DNA of 64,000 bases from Utricularia gibba (taxonomy: Eukaryota; Streptophyta; Magnoliopsida; Lamiales; Lentibulariaceae). Shown in pieces: positions 22,658-33,679 of the stretch; position 1 is the first letter of the stretch; each line of letters begins with the position of its first letter. Position numbers and translations under genes: made by a program. The stretch is taken from contig NEEC01000008.1 in assembly GCA_002189035.1 (NCBI GenBank), positions 1,178,001-1,242,000 of the forward strand. The letters are read 5' to 3'. The notes under the pieces were generated by a model, which saw only the letters and a list, made by a program, of their open reading frames with translations, did not search any database and was not told where the DNA came from.

Positions 22658-25600
22658 ATGAGCGTCGCTGACGATCGGGATTTTGTGCGGCTTTCCGACC
22701 GGAAGGATGAGGAAGGGGTTGATGGAGAGCCATCTATGCCTACAACCAGTGCTTCAGACTCCGCGTGCGTGGAGCTCGGGGCGCTCTGTTCTACTGAGGA
22801 TATTTCTAGGGTTTTGCACTCGGGCAGCGATGGATCTGCTGAGGCGACGATTGTTGGTGATGTGAAAGATGTGGTGTGTCTGGAAATAAAAAAGGAGGAT
22901 GGTGTAGTCGGAGATGCGAGTGCGGGGGGTGTGGAGAATCAGGCTACTGCTTCTGTTTCTGCTGGGAACGAAGGTGGTGAAGCCATGGTTGAAGTTGTTA
23001 AATTTGAGAGTGGTGTGGAGGACTACGATTCAATGCTGTTTGAGTTTGATCGTTTCGTGTATAAAGCGGGGGATGAAGCTGTTGGGTTTGGGTATGAAAT
23101 TGGGGATATTGTATGGGGTAAGGTGAAATCCCACCCATGGTGGCCAGGACAAATCTTTAACGAGGTACTTGCTTCTCCTTCGGTTAGGAAGCTTAAGCGT
23201 GAAGGCCATGTATTGGTTGCATTCTTTGGAGACAATAGCTATGGGTGGTTTGACCCAAAAGAATTAGCTCCATTTGCAGGGTGTTTTCATGAGAAGTTGC
23301 GGCAGTCGTCTTCTCGAGCTTTTTTGAAGGCTGTGGAGGAAGCAATGGATGAGATATCCAGAAGAGCGAGTTTAGGATTGGCTTGCCGGTGTAGAAATGA
23401 GTTTAATTTTTGGCCCTTCAGTATAGAGGGTTACTTTACAGTTTATGCTGGTGATTATGAACCTGGTGTTTACTCAGCGAGTCAAATAAAAAGGTCGAGA
23501 AATGATTTTCGACCCAGTGAAATGCTTTACTTCATTCGAAATTTGGCGTTGAGACCTTTCAATAATGATCTCCGGACAATCGAGTCTGTTAAAAGCAAGG
23601 CCATAGCTTTGGCTTACAGGAAAGCGTTGTTTGAGGAATTTGATGACACATACGCACAAGCCTTTGGTACTATACCCCAGCGACCTCCTCGGCCTACTGC
23701 TCCGGTTGCTGTGGATCCATCCTGGGGTAAACTAATATTTCTGGTGTATTGGCAACGGCATATTGTTTTTTTCTGATGTCGGCTGCAAATGAGCTCAACA
23801 ATATGAACTTTCCTTCTCGAGAAGTGTGGCACATTAAAAATGTTCTTGTCATTGTGTTATTTTTTCCACATAAAATCCCTGTTTTTTTCTCCAATGGGAT
23901 TTCTGTCTCTCCTGGTTCAAGTATCGCGTTGTTGTGTTTCAAATTTGTCTCAATTGCAGTCATTCCCTTGAATATTGTTTCCTTATCTGCATGCTTCGTC
24001 TTTCGAAATTTCAGCTTCTTTGAGCGGCCGGCTGGTATTCGCTGAAGCACTTGACAATGTGAAACTCTCCACCACACCTAATCAAGCAAGTGATCCAGCG
24101 AAGGAAGAAAAGATTGTGTCTAAGAGCCTAGATGTGCCTGCTAACATGAAGCAAAAGAACGTTAAAGCTGAAGTTTCAGTGCCTCTACCCGATGATGTCT
24201 TGGGCTCATCTGGGACAAGAGTTGATTCCAACATGAAAGTTCACGTGCAGCAATCTGGTCTTCAGGCTCAAGCTTCCGTTAGCGGGCAGATTAAAACTTC
24301 TGAAGGTTTCCGGTTGCTATCTGAAGGCAGAAAGAAGAAAGCTAAAGTAGTTGGAGAGCATGCTGCAGTAGCAAGCCCTGAACAAGCATCTTTAGCCAAG
24401 AAGAGAAAGAAAGAAGCAAACACCCAGGGGCCATCATTAGGCAAGGGAAGCAAGAAGAGAAAGAAAAAAGAAAACTTTGAGGTGCCATTCATTCCTGAGG
24501 AGAGCAACAAGAGAAAGAAAGATGCAAGTTGTCAGGGGCCAGTTAGTGAACATGGGCCTCCACCAATTACGTGGGTTAAGAAGAAGAGATCCATGGTGAT
24601 CAGAAAGGGAGTGACTACTAAAAGAGTTTCACATATGAATTTTGCCGAAGGTCATGTTCCAAAAGCTGCCCAAATGTCCTGTGATGGTCTTGATCATGGT
24701 TCATTTCCAGTGGCGGGGCCACAGCAAGACGCTAAGAGTCTGGCCGTGGCTCTTAGGGATCTCCGTGTGGTTGCACTTGATCCCTTCCACGGGGTAGACA
24801 GTGGTGTGTCTGCAAATATGCGTCTGGTTTTAATGAAATACAGATCTCTTGTGTTTCAGAAGAGCTTGGCTTTGCCTCCTCCACATGAGAACAAAGCAAA
24901 TGAAGTTCATCTGCCTGATTCTACCACTTTACATAAGCCTGCTTACAAAAGCACCGAGAAATCAACTATCAAGCATGCCCAACCGGCAGACAGGCGTGAT
25001 GATCTGACCAGTGGTGGCAAGAAGCCCACCCGAACTGATCAACCGGAAGTCTGTAAGAAAAAGAAGCTTGATGACTCCAAGGATGTATACTTCAAAAAGC
25101 CTGCGTATTCAGGTGACAAGGACAGAAAGAAGTTGATGAATGACTCAAAATCTCTTTCCATTGAGAAGAAGATTCCTCATCAAACTGCTGCGCCACAGCG
25201 TAGAGATGCAAGAGAGGCCCCTCCCAGAAATGTTCTTCCAAACCCACCGAAATCTCTGAAGCGGGATTCTGGTCATGCTGACAAGCCTGTAAAAGTACGA
25301 CAACGAACTGCACTGATAATGAAGTTTCCGAAGGATGCGGCCCTTCCATCAGTTGCAGAGCTGGCCGCAAGATTTGCCCGTTTTGGACAACTAGAGTACA
25401 CTTCGACTCGTTTGTATTGGCAAACATATACCTGTCGCGTGGTTTTCCAGTATAAGGTTGATGCTGAAGCTGCTCTGAAATTTGCGTCTTCAAGTGAAAA
25501 CTTATTTGGATACGAGAATGTGTTCTGTCACCTCAAGGATGCAGCTTCTGACGGGGCAGAACCAGAAACAACCAAGCTCCGGAAAGCCGATCCCGTAACC

Positions 25601-26014
25601 AGATCAGCCGTGCCGCTCAAGTCATGCCTCAAGAAACCTTCAAACGAAGAAAAGGGAAGCGGGAACGGCAACGGCAACGGCAGAGGAGGTACGAGAGTGA
25701 AGTTCCTTTTGGATGATGATGGAGGCGCGAGTGTTGAACAAAACAGTGTTACTCCCACGACACATTCTTCGTATTCAATGGATTTAAGTTCGGAAAACGT
25801 AGTGGCTAGTTTAAACCCACAGCCCATCCTCGCTGGCCAAGCCTCTCAACATCAGATTCCCAAATTCCCAGCCTTCGTCCCACCGGAGTTCCGGCCATTT
25901 GCCCAAATGCCGGTGGACATTTCCGGGGAGCTCCTGAGTTTACTGAACCGGTGCCGGGATGTGGTGAACAGTGTGACCGGTGTTCTGGGGTATGTACCAT
26001 ACCATCCCCTGTGA
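22658..26014 (+). CDS. PWWP-domain protein (PDP-like, Polycomb-interacting type)
   Basis: This is a chromatin protein resembling the Arabidopsis PWWP-DOMAIN INTERACTOR OF POLYCOMBS group (PDP1, At5g27650). That group is reported to associate with PRC2 and influence H3K27me3 at flowering genes. Two exons, 22658-23726 and 24015-26014, total 3069 nt (1022 aa). The N-terminal 130 residues are acidic. The PWWP domain follows (GDIVWGKVKSHPWWPGQIF, then VAFFGDNSYGWF). A long Lys-rich middle has repeated KKRKK blocks fitting nuclear localisation. An RRM-like C-terminal block includes LIMKFPKDAALPSVAELAAR and TSTRLYWQTYTCRVVF. The splice joins DPSW to SLSGRLVFAEAL in frame. It is convergent with the formin gene, with 626 bp between the stops. 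Confidence 0.9.
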
Positions 26015-26640
26015 CGCTGAAGCCTCTCCTTTTCATCCATCATCTTTTGTAACTGTAATGTTCTTGGTTGTTTGTGCTACTGTTCTTTGTAACCGGTTCC
26101 TGACCGGGTCACAGATCGGAACAGCCTCTGAACACAATGTTGGTGCCTACTCTGTATTGGGGGAGACCAAAGGGAGATTTTGATGATTAGTCAATGGAGA
26201 ACAGTATTGTAGTGATGGCAGTTGGGCCCCTATTTCCTTCATTATTCCTACATCACTACATTAGTTTGCATGGATGTGGTCCAAGATTCGAGCCCCTGAG
26301 TGAAACCAGCAAGGAATCATTCTTATTACACCCTTCCTATTTGACCCCTTCACCTGTATAGTTTCAGTCAGCCATGCGTTACTTAATTACCAGGAGGGGG
26401 CTGTAATGGAACCTTAACACAGGTGTATGTGTACCTTCCATTCTTCTGGAATTTCAATTTGCATGTATTCATCGGATGGGATCGCTTGATTGATGGAGAT
26501 GGTCAACATTTGGGACCTTGGGTACCAATACTTTTCTAGTTTGTTGAACAAGAACTGACTGGAAGGACTGACTCTACATGGATTCAGCTGTGGGGAAAGA
26601 ACTTGTTACACAGCAGATTCATTCATCTGATGCAAGCTTA
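26015..26640. other. Convergent 3' region between PWWP and formin genes
   Basis: This interval is probably shared by the two 3' UTRs. No coding sequence or RNA gene is supported. Confidence 0.45.
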
Positions 26641-29036
26641 TCAGAAAGGAGACAATGGGTTAAGAATTCTGGAGCTTTTAATGTTTCTAAGCTCTTTGCA
26701 GACCTGATCCAACATGTTGAGAAAATCTCTTACAATCACAAAGATTCGGAGGGGATTTGTTTCGTCTTTCCCAACATCTCCATGGAAATATTCTGTCATT
26801 TCCCTTACATGTGAAAGCACTCTCTTCTCATCTTCATTCACTTCATTCAACTTGCTTTCTGCACGTTTCAGGAATGAAGACATTGACCTCTGAAACCCCT
26901 GCTCCGCCATGGCCACATCTTGCATGATCAGAGCCCGAATCTTGTCTACTCCGTTCGACAAATTTGCGACGGAGCCAGCAAGAACATCCAGGTCTAAACT
27001 TGCTGTTTTCTTTGCATTGCAAAGCTCTGTGCTCAAGCTGGACACTATCTCTAGTCCCATTTTTCTATACTTCTCTTCCTTGTCTTCCTCCATGCTTGCT
27101 CTCTGATGTATTCTTCCCATGATGCTTTCTGACATTCGGAGTCCCTCCGATCGAATGATTTCCTGCACCACAAAATGTAGCAGTGTCGTCTTCCCATCTG
27201 CACCTTTAACATCAGCCAGCTTGAGAAGAGCATCTAACTTGAATGCTTTTGCTCCACCCCTAATGGTTCCAACGTTCATCCTGTTCCCTGTTTTTAACAC
27301 CGCCTCCAGTAGCTTCAAGAACAGCCGGCTTGATCTCAGCTCAGTACATGCTTCTTCAAGCATTGAGAATGACCTCCTGAGATGAACAACTTCTTCTTCG
27401 AATGTTTCCCTGAAGAACATGGCTTCTATCTTTGAGAAGGCATATGGGATATGAAGCATTGCTTTCACTAATCTCTCTGCTGATCCCAACTCATTCAAGT
27501 CTCCTTTGAAATCCTCAAGCTTTTCTGCTTCTTCCTTTGTGGGTGCCATCTTCCAAAGGGCCTCCAAATCTTGCAATGACAACCCTTCCCCTGTTGTCCA
27601 AAGCAGCAATCAACTGAGAAACAACATAGGATCTTGATATTACAGAATCGAGATCATCACCAGGCTTACCTTGGATAATGGCAGCGCAGACTTGGTCGGA
27701 ACTGGCGTTGAGGGCCTTGGAGAGGATGGTGATGTTGTGCAATCTCTTTGGATCCAGAATGTGTGTGCTGGGTGAAGGTGTTTTTGTGTTGTTTGCTGCT
27801 GCTGCTGCTGACGATTCATCATTCTTGATGGGATTTTGCAGATTGTAACTGAAAAGGGATTCGATCATTTCTTCATCAAATCTGCAATCATGATCCATAG
27901 ACGTATCAGTCAAAAGGATATGAACGACTTGATCAGAAAGTGACATTCTCTCACTCGAATGAGCTTGATCGGAGTTTGTCCCACACAGTTGAACGATTTG
28001 AAGCAGCTCGAACTTTGTCCCAGTGGAGTGGCTTTAGCTTCGGCAGGGAACAAGTGCCACTCCCTCTGAACGGAGGAGGCGGTGGTGGAGTCTCCGGAGA
28101 GAAATTTTGGGGTGGAGGGGAAGGCGGCGCTGGAGTATCCGGTGAGTAATTTCGGGGTAGAGGGGGAGGCGGTGGTGGGGTCCCTGGCGAGTAATTTCGC
28201 GGCGCAGGTGGAGGCGGCGGCGGAGGCGGGAAGCGGGGGTAAGAGGAAATGGTCTTAGATTCAGGAGTCTCCACCGGCAGCGGTGGCCGAAGTGGCGGAG
28301 GAGGTGGAGGAGGAGGGGGACAATGCGAGCCTTTTAGCTGATTTTCCTGAACGGCGATTTGCGAGGATTCACTTACAGGAGGTGAACGGTTAAGTGAATA
28401 GAAAGATTCATCGCTAGAAGAAATGGAGTCATCTTGCTCTTCATCTGCAACATCGATCCTCGATTCACAGACCCCAGAAACCGAAACCTCATCAATTTCT
28501 CCAGAAGAACAATCGGAGGAATCAAGCCCATTTTCTTGTCCGTACTTGTAAACTGGATCGGAGTTCATCTTGCTCTGTAAAATGGAAGAGACAGTGGCGC
28601 TCGCCGTACGCCGCCGTTTCCTCCTCTTCTGTTTCCTCATTTTACGGCAACCCAAGAAGCACAAAACTCCGATTCCGCAGAAAACACACCCAGATCCAAC
28701 AGAAAGCGCAATCATGATCAATGCTCGTTTCGTTTGACTCTCATCTTCCCTCTTGAACTTATGGGTCAGTAACAGAGGGAACCGCGGAGGCTGAGAGGGC
28801 GGCGACGCCTGCTGCTTCGAGTGCATCGCCGGCGAGGGAGAAGGCGCCGCCACCGGCCCCATGGAAGACGAAAGATAGTGACCCTTCTCGAACCCCACAA
28901 CGAATCGAACCTTCCCCATTGCCACAACACCCCTTTGATCAGAATCCCGGGAAACAAAGACTTGAGAAGAGAAAAAAGAAACAAGGAGTAAAAGGAAAAG
29001 GACCAAGAAACGAGCAGCCTGAAAAGCAAAATCCAT
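26641..29036 (-). CDS. Class I formin (FH1-FH2 actin nucleator)
   Basis: This is a membrane-anchored plant class I formin, which nucleates and elongates actin filaments at the plasma membrane. Three exons, 29036-27955, 27881-27670 and 27590-26641, sum to 2244 nt (747 aa). An N-terminal hydrophobic signal or anchor is at about residues 6-24 ([18 protein letters not shown]). A short Pro-rich extracellular part is followed by a transmembrane helix near residues 105-128 ([12 protein letters not shown]...). Next come a basic and Ser/acidic stretch, a proline-rich FH1 region, and FH2 from [13 protein letters not shown]2 motifs include [46 protein letters not shown] and [11 protein letters not shown]. 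Both splice junctions keep frame. I cannot tell which FH number it matches. Confidence 0.94.
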
Positions 29037-30495
29037 TTTGTTCCCAAGAAACCCTATTCTTGCTCCCTGCTATAAATCCCACAGCGCACACAGTGAGGTC
29101 GAAGAAGAAGATGGAGGGAGAGAAAAAGCAGTAACAGTCTTTAATGCTACTCCAAGGAACAAAGAAGAGAAAAACAATTCTTCTTCTCTCCTCCATTAAT
29201 CACACTCCCAGGAAGGTGATTCCGAAAGCTGGGACAAGGAATTAACAATGGGGTTAATTGACACCAAGGAGATAACAATTCTACTTAATCCACAGAGCGA
29301 CCCGCGAGCTAACCAGCGAACACCGACTTGGAAACAGGGGATTGGAGGTAGAAAAATGGCTTGGCTTCTCCGCGATTCCTTCGTTGTTTGGTGTAACTGA
29401 ACATAAATGGAGCATTGGATTCCCCCACCTCCGGTGCATCCCATGTGACTCCATAGTTAAAAAGCTCAGACGAACTAAGTGAGGCAAACAGCAAACTCAG
29501 GAAGTCCGTTTACCGTTGGAAGGCGGGGAGGAGAGATGGCGCCATCTCTCTGAAATGGGCTGGTGCGAACTGGAAGCGCATCTAGTGCACAATAGAACCG
29601 GGCTGGGCCGCCCAATTTTCCTACGAGAAGAAGAATCCTGCAATACGCTGCCTAACCGGACGACTCCACAGGCGTTGGGTGCAGCAATTCGATTCATGTC
29701 TTTCTTGTGTTTCCGTACTGACTTTTCAGTGCATTAAACTGTCCAATAAAAAGCAGCGAATTTCTCGTAAGAAAAACAGGTGATCCCACTACATTTGACT
29801 CCACGAAACCTACTCCTGTTCTGTAGCGAGGTTGCCCTGGTTTTAACGGCGTTTCCGATTCCGACCGTAAAAAGCTGCAGAAACCCAAAAAGCTTGAAGC
29901 TTTTCCGGCGACACGTCGCGTTGACTGTTGGGGTGTTACCTCTTGTTGCCTGTGAGTGTGTTCATCAGTAATTCAATGGTATCCTCCACTCTCCTCTCCT
30001 ACCCCGAGAGTTTTACCAGCGCACCGATCGTAGAATTCAATGTGAAAATTTCTCTCGAGGAACCGAAGTTGGGTTCCTCTCTTCTGTTTCTATTATCCAT
30101 CTGAATGAATCCTTTTTTCTTTTTTTTGGGTTCGATCGATTGGGGCAAAGGTGGGATCTTTTCCCTTTTCTGGAAACAATTGGAGTTGGTTTATGTTGTT
30201 GGGTGATCTGTGTCTCATCCAAGACTGCAACTTCAAACAAAACCACAGGGTTTCCAGCAAAAGGTAGAAAGAAACAAGCAAACACATAGCCTCTATACAC
30301 GTGAACGAAGGTGTTACAAGCTACACAACACCACACATTATTGTCTCAAAACTAACCACCATACCTAAACCCTTCCTGCACCCAGCTCTATCCATGCACA
30401 CGCACACACACAGAGACATTTACAGTACTCAAACCTCTACTGCATCATCAGCCTCCACAGTAAGCTCCGGTGGGTATGGTCTAAGATCTCATATC
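29037..30495. other. Intergenic region between formin and DRM1 genes
   Basis: 29037-29250 is the formin leader and promoter. A possible small minus-strand gene occupies 29281-29697 (separate entry). 29700-30495 has mixed composition, with a short CA-rich tract near 30400, and is probably partly the DRM1 3' UTR. Nothing else is supported. Confidence 0.4.
29281..29697 (-). CDS. Possible small two-exon gene of unknown function
   Basis: A minus-strand ATG at 29697 opens 61 codons that look like an organelle-targeting leader: rich in Arg, Ser and Ala, beginning MNRIAAPNACGVVRLGS. A good donor (AACG/GTAAAC) ends the exon at 29514. An acceptor at 29475 leads to 29474-29281 in frame, for 125 aa in total. 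I do not recognise the second part. An alternative frame there is also open, so the model could be wrong. It may equally be noncoding. Confidence 0.25.
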
Positions 30496-31428
30496 TCACA
30501 CGTCGTAAGGAGTACCAGTGCTCCTTGATCCAACTCCCTTCTCGTACGCGAAGGACGCCGATCGCCGGCGAAATCGATACGCCTCCCGTCCGCCGCCATC
30601 TGGTATTCATCCAAAGAAAAGAAGGATGAGAAACATGCATCAGAACGATACTCTACAGGATCCATGTTTGCGACAGTCTAATGGCCATCGACAGTGAGAG
30701 CTCCGGGATTAGGTGAGCATCTTAGTCGACACTAAATTATGTAGGAGAAATGGTGGACAGGAGTGAAATTACAGGTCTATCCCTATGTGAGTGTACGGCT
30801 GGGCTGGCTCCAAGGAGCCAGGGGTGCAATGACCGATGTGACCCTAGGATTCCTCTAGAGTCACCAATTATTCAGGAGGAGAACTGCGGTAATTTAATTA
30901 TCCCACAATAAAAAAAAAGGAATTACCGATAACTGAATGCAAGTGACAAACCTTACCGGAAAAGGGGGATACCGGTGGAGGGGTCCCTGCCGGAGACATC
31001 GGCGGAGTGGATCCGCCGGGAGAAGCCGAGGGCACCTCCACGTTAGGCGGCGGTCGCCTCACGATCATTATGCTTCTCGTCACTTTAATCGCGTCCTCCG
31101 CCGCCTCATCTCCAAACGACTTCCGATTGTTCACTGCGATACATAATCGCAGAAAAGTTACTCCTCAAGCTTCCGACGATCGATCGGTTAAATCATGGAA
31201 ACCGGAAATCCGACGAATCGCAGTTTCATAAACACGAATTTTGTGAAGGAAAAACAAGATCGAGATATTAAAATTAGGTATGATTCAAAATCGCATCCCC
31301 CGGGGCGTACCCTTGCCACCGGCGTCAGATCGGAAGCTAAACGTCGCGTTTTTCCTTAGTTTCCCAAGGCCGCTGTCCGGTGGCGGCCCGGCGATGGTGT
31401 CGTCCCACAGTTGGTCGACTAACCCCAT
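30496..31428 (-). CDS. DRM1: Dormancy/auxin-associated protein (DRM1/ARP family)
   Basis: This is a small plant protein whose transcripts mark dormant buds, darkness and sugar starvation and are auxin-repressed. Its biochemical function is unknown. Three exons, 31428-31311, 31133-30957 and 30599-30496, sum to 399 nt (132 aa). The N-terminal signature is MGLVDQLWDDTIAGPPPDSG, followed by GKLRKNATFSFRS. The middle carries KVTRSIMIVRRPP and two Pro/Ser repeats of the type TPPMSPAGTPPPVSPFS. The C-terminus is YRFRRRSASFAYEKG ending in PYDV. All blocks, the exon structure and the length are standard for the family. Three CACGTG cores lie upstream of the start. Confidence 0.95.
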
Positions 31429-33679
31429 GACTAAACTACCGGTTACAGAATCGGCGCAGCGTAGCAAAAGAAGCGCACTGTGAGCTCACTCCTCCGTCAG
31501 AGTGGGCGGTAGTGAGGGGAATGTGTGCGTATTTATTGACGGAAGGGGGCGTTAAAGGTGAAGAGCCTTTTCTCTGGATGAAGACGAGATTGCAGCCGTT
31601 GGATCAGAACCTTGATGACGTGGGCGGGCCGTAGGATAAGAGAATGTGCAATCAGATAAGAACGCAAGCTTTGACGATGGAGATGTCTCCACGTGTCCAT
31701 CAATGCCACGTGGTGTGTATCAAGAGGGGCAGTCACGTGAGACTGCCAGAAACCGGACAGAGATGTTTGAGGGATAATTCAGGAATCTCACAAAAAGTTG
31801 GATTCCAATTTTTTAAAAAAAATATATTCAAATTGTTTATCCATAAATAGAAACGAAAGCTTTTCAGAGAGGTACGCATTGCATAGCGTATCCAGGAGAC
31901 ATAAATGTTAACTTACCTTTTATAGTATAAATCATTCAAAATAAAAATTAGATTAAATTTGATATAATTATAATTACCATTAAATTGCTTTACTATAAAT
32001 TGCTCATAATTCATCATTTTTTAATCATTTAAAATACTAATAAAACCAAACCTAATCCCCACAATAAATCACTTTCTAACTATAGTTACACAAATACCCT
32101 TCTATTCCAGCCATCACTAAAAGACGAAAATGGAGAGAACGGTCAATGGCGTATCACTTCAATGTTGGGCCTTTTCACCGAAGGCCCAAAAAGCTGGAGA
32201 CAGCCTTTTTTTGTGGGTATGATGATAGAGGAGGCAGTTCCAATTTTCATAATTAAAAATGTATAATCAATTTTATATAAGTTTATTAATGTAAGTATAA
32301 ATAATAATTATTTTTATTTACATATAAATATTATACTTTCATTTTAAATTAGGATATTCTCAAATTAGTAATCAAATTACTTTCAAATTCTTTTAGATCG
32401 TTCCAATTTTATCATTAAATATTTTTATTTTTATAATAAAAATAATTAAAAATATTTTACTTTTATTATAGAATGGACAAACTGACCATTCATACCAGTT
32501 GAAGTATTAAATACAATGATATTTCTCATCCGTAATTATTAGTAGCTCATAAGGTATATATTCTCTAATAAATTCGATGATAATCATTCCATTTATTTGA
32601 AACATTTGATATTTTTTCAATTCTTAATAATTCAATTGCAACAACACAAATTTCATAGTTCTTTTAATTTTTGGTAATGTTATTTGTGTGGGAAAGTGTG
32701 TCCATATTCATCTCTTATTTTGATTTCAATGTATGCGTTACGACACCATCCTTACATTCAATCAAAGTATAACCAATTGATTAGATTTCAAAAGAGATTT
32801 TTTTAAAAAAAAAATTTAAGGTTTAATATGGAATGAACTTTTAATATGATTAAAATATTATTTTTTAATTAATATAATTTGGAAAATAGGACATTAAATT
32901 ACTAAACAATCTTTTGAAAACAACATTAGATTTTAATTAAATTCTATTTTAATAATCATACTTTAATTGTTCTAACTACAAAACACTTTCAAAAAATAAT
33001 GATCATGAAACTATCTTGTGTTTTAAACTTTGTATTTTTTAAATTTTTTTTAAAAAATATATTAAAAAAATAGAATTCATTTCATTAAGTAAACTCACGG
33101 TGAGAAAATAGTTGATTAAATACGATTGAAGTAGTTATATATATTGATAATAATTTTTTTAAAGTAATAAAAATATTTTTGTGTGGCGAGGGCTTGATTT
33201 TTACATTAATTACAAAAAAGGTCACCAATCTGCCGGTTCAATTTTTTTTGTCTTGCAGTTGAGCTGGCAGACAGCATCTACCACGCGCCGGAAGCTCGGG
33301 GGTTGATGCGACAGCAATATGTGGGCCCCACGGGGAGTCGTAACTCAACCTCAGCATTCAACTCCAATTAGTGATCCTTTTTGGATTCCGCCAAGCGCCA
33401 CTGTCCTCTCCCTCCTCCTCGGGCAGGCATGGCACCTTTGGTATAAGCAGGGCATCTTATCACACAATCTATTGAAAGGCGCCTGGGCTTATCTCTTTGT
33501 TTATAAGATCAGTAGAAAAAAGATGGGCTCCTGCCAAACGCATCCAGACCACCACCTCGCCTACTCTTCCTCTTTGTTCTCGCTGTTGAGCTAGTCGTGG
33601 AAAGCAGTATACGACAAATGCTCTCTCTATTAGTATTAGGCTAAAACATTTATACGTGCAAACACTCATCAGTGTTCTG
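31429..33679. other. DRM1 promoter and AT-rich intergenic region
   Basis: 31429-31760 is the GC-richer DRM1 promoter and leader. 31800-33200 is strongly AT-rich with no coding sequence. 33180-33679 is of mixed composition and leads into the TOPLESS-like pseudogene without a recognisable N-terminal exon. Confidence 0.45.
31690..31739 (-). promoter_or_regulatory. Cluster of three G-box (CACGTG) cores upstream of DRM1
   Basis: CACGTG occurs at 31690-31695, 31707-31712 and 31734-31739, about 260-310 bp upstream of the DRM1 start codon. A further GACGTGG lies near 31616. G-boxes/ABREs bind bZIP and PIF-type bHLH factors, which fits the dark, sugar and ABA responsiveness known for the family. Function is inferred. 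Confidence 0.6.

Noticed and set aside
26270-26310. TTCGAGCCCC resembling a tRNA B-box
   Set aside because: No A-box, acceptor stem or cloverleaf can be folded around it.
30390-30420. CA-rich microsatellite
   Set aside because: Only a short imperfect tract, too small to call a repeat feature.
33319-33594. Open frame upstream of the TOPLESS-like pseudogene
   Set aside because: Does not match the LisH/CTLH N-terminus of TOPLESS or any other family I know.
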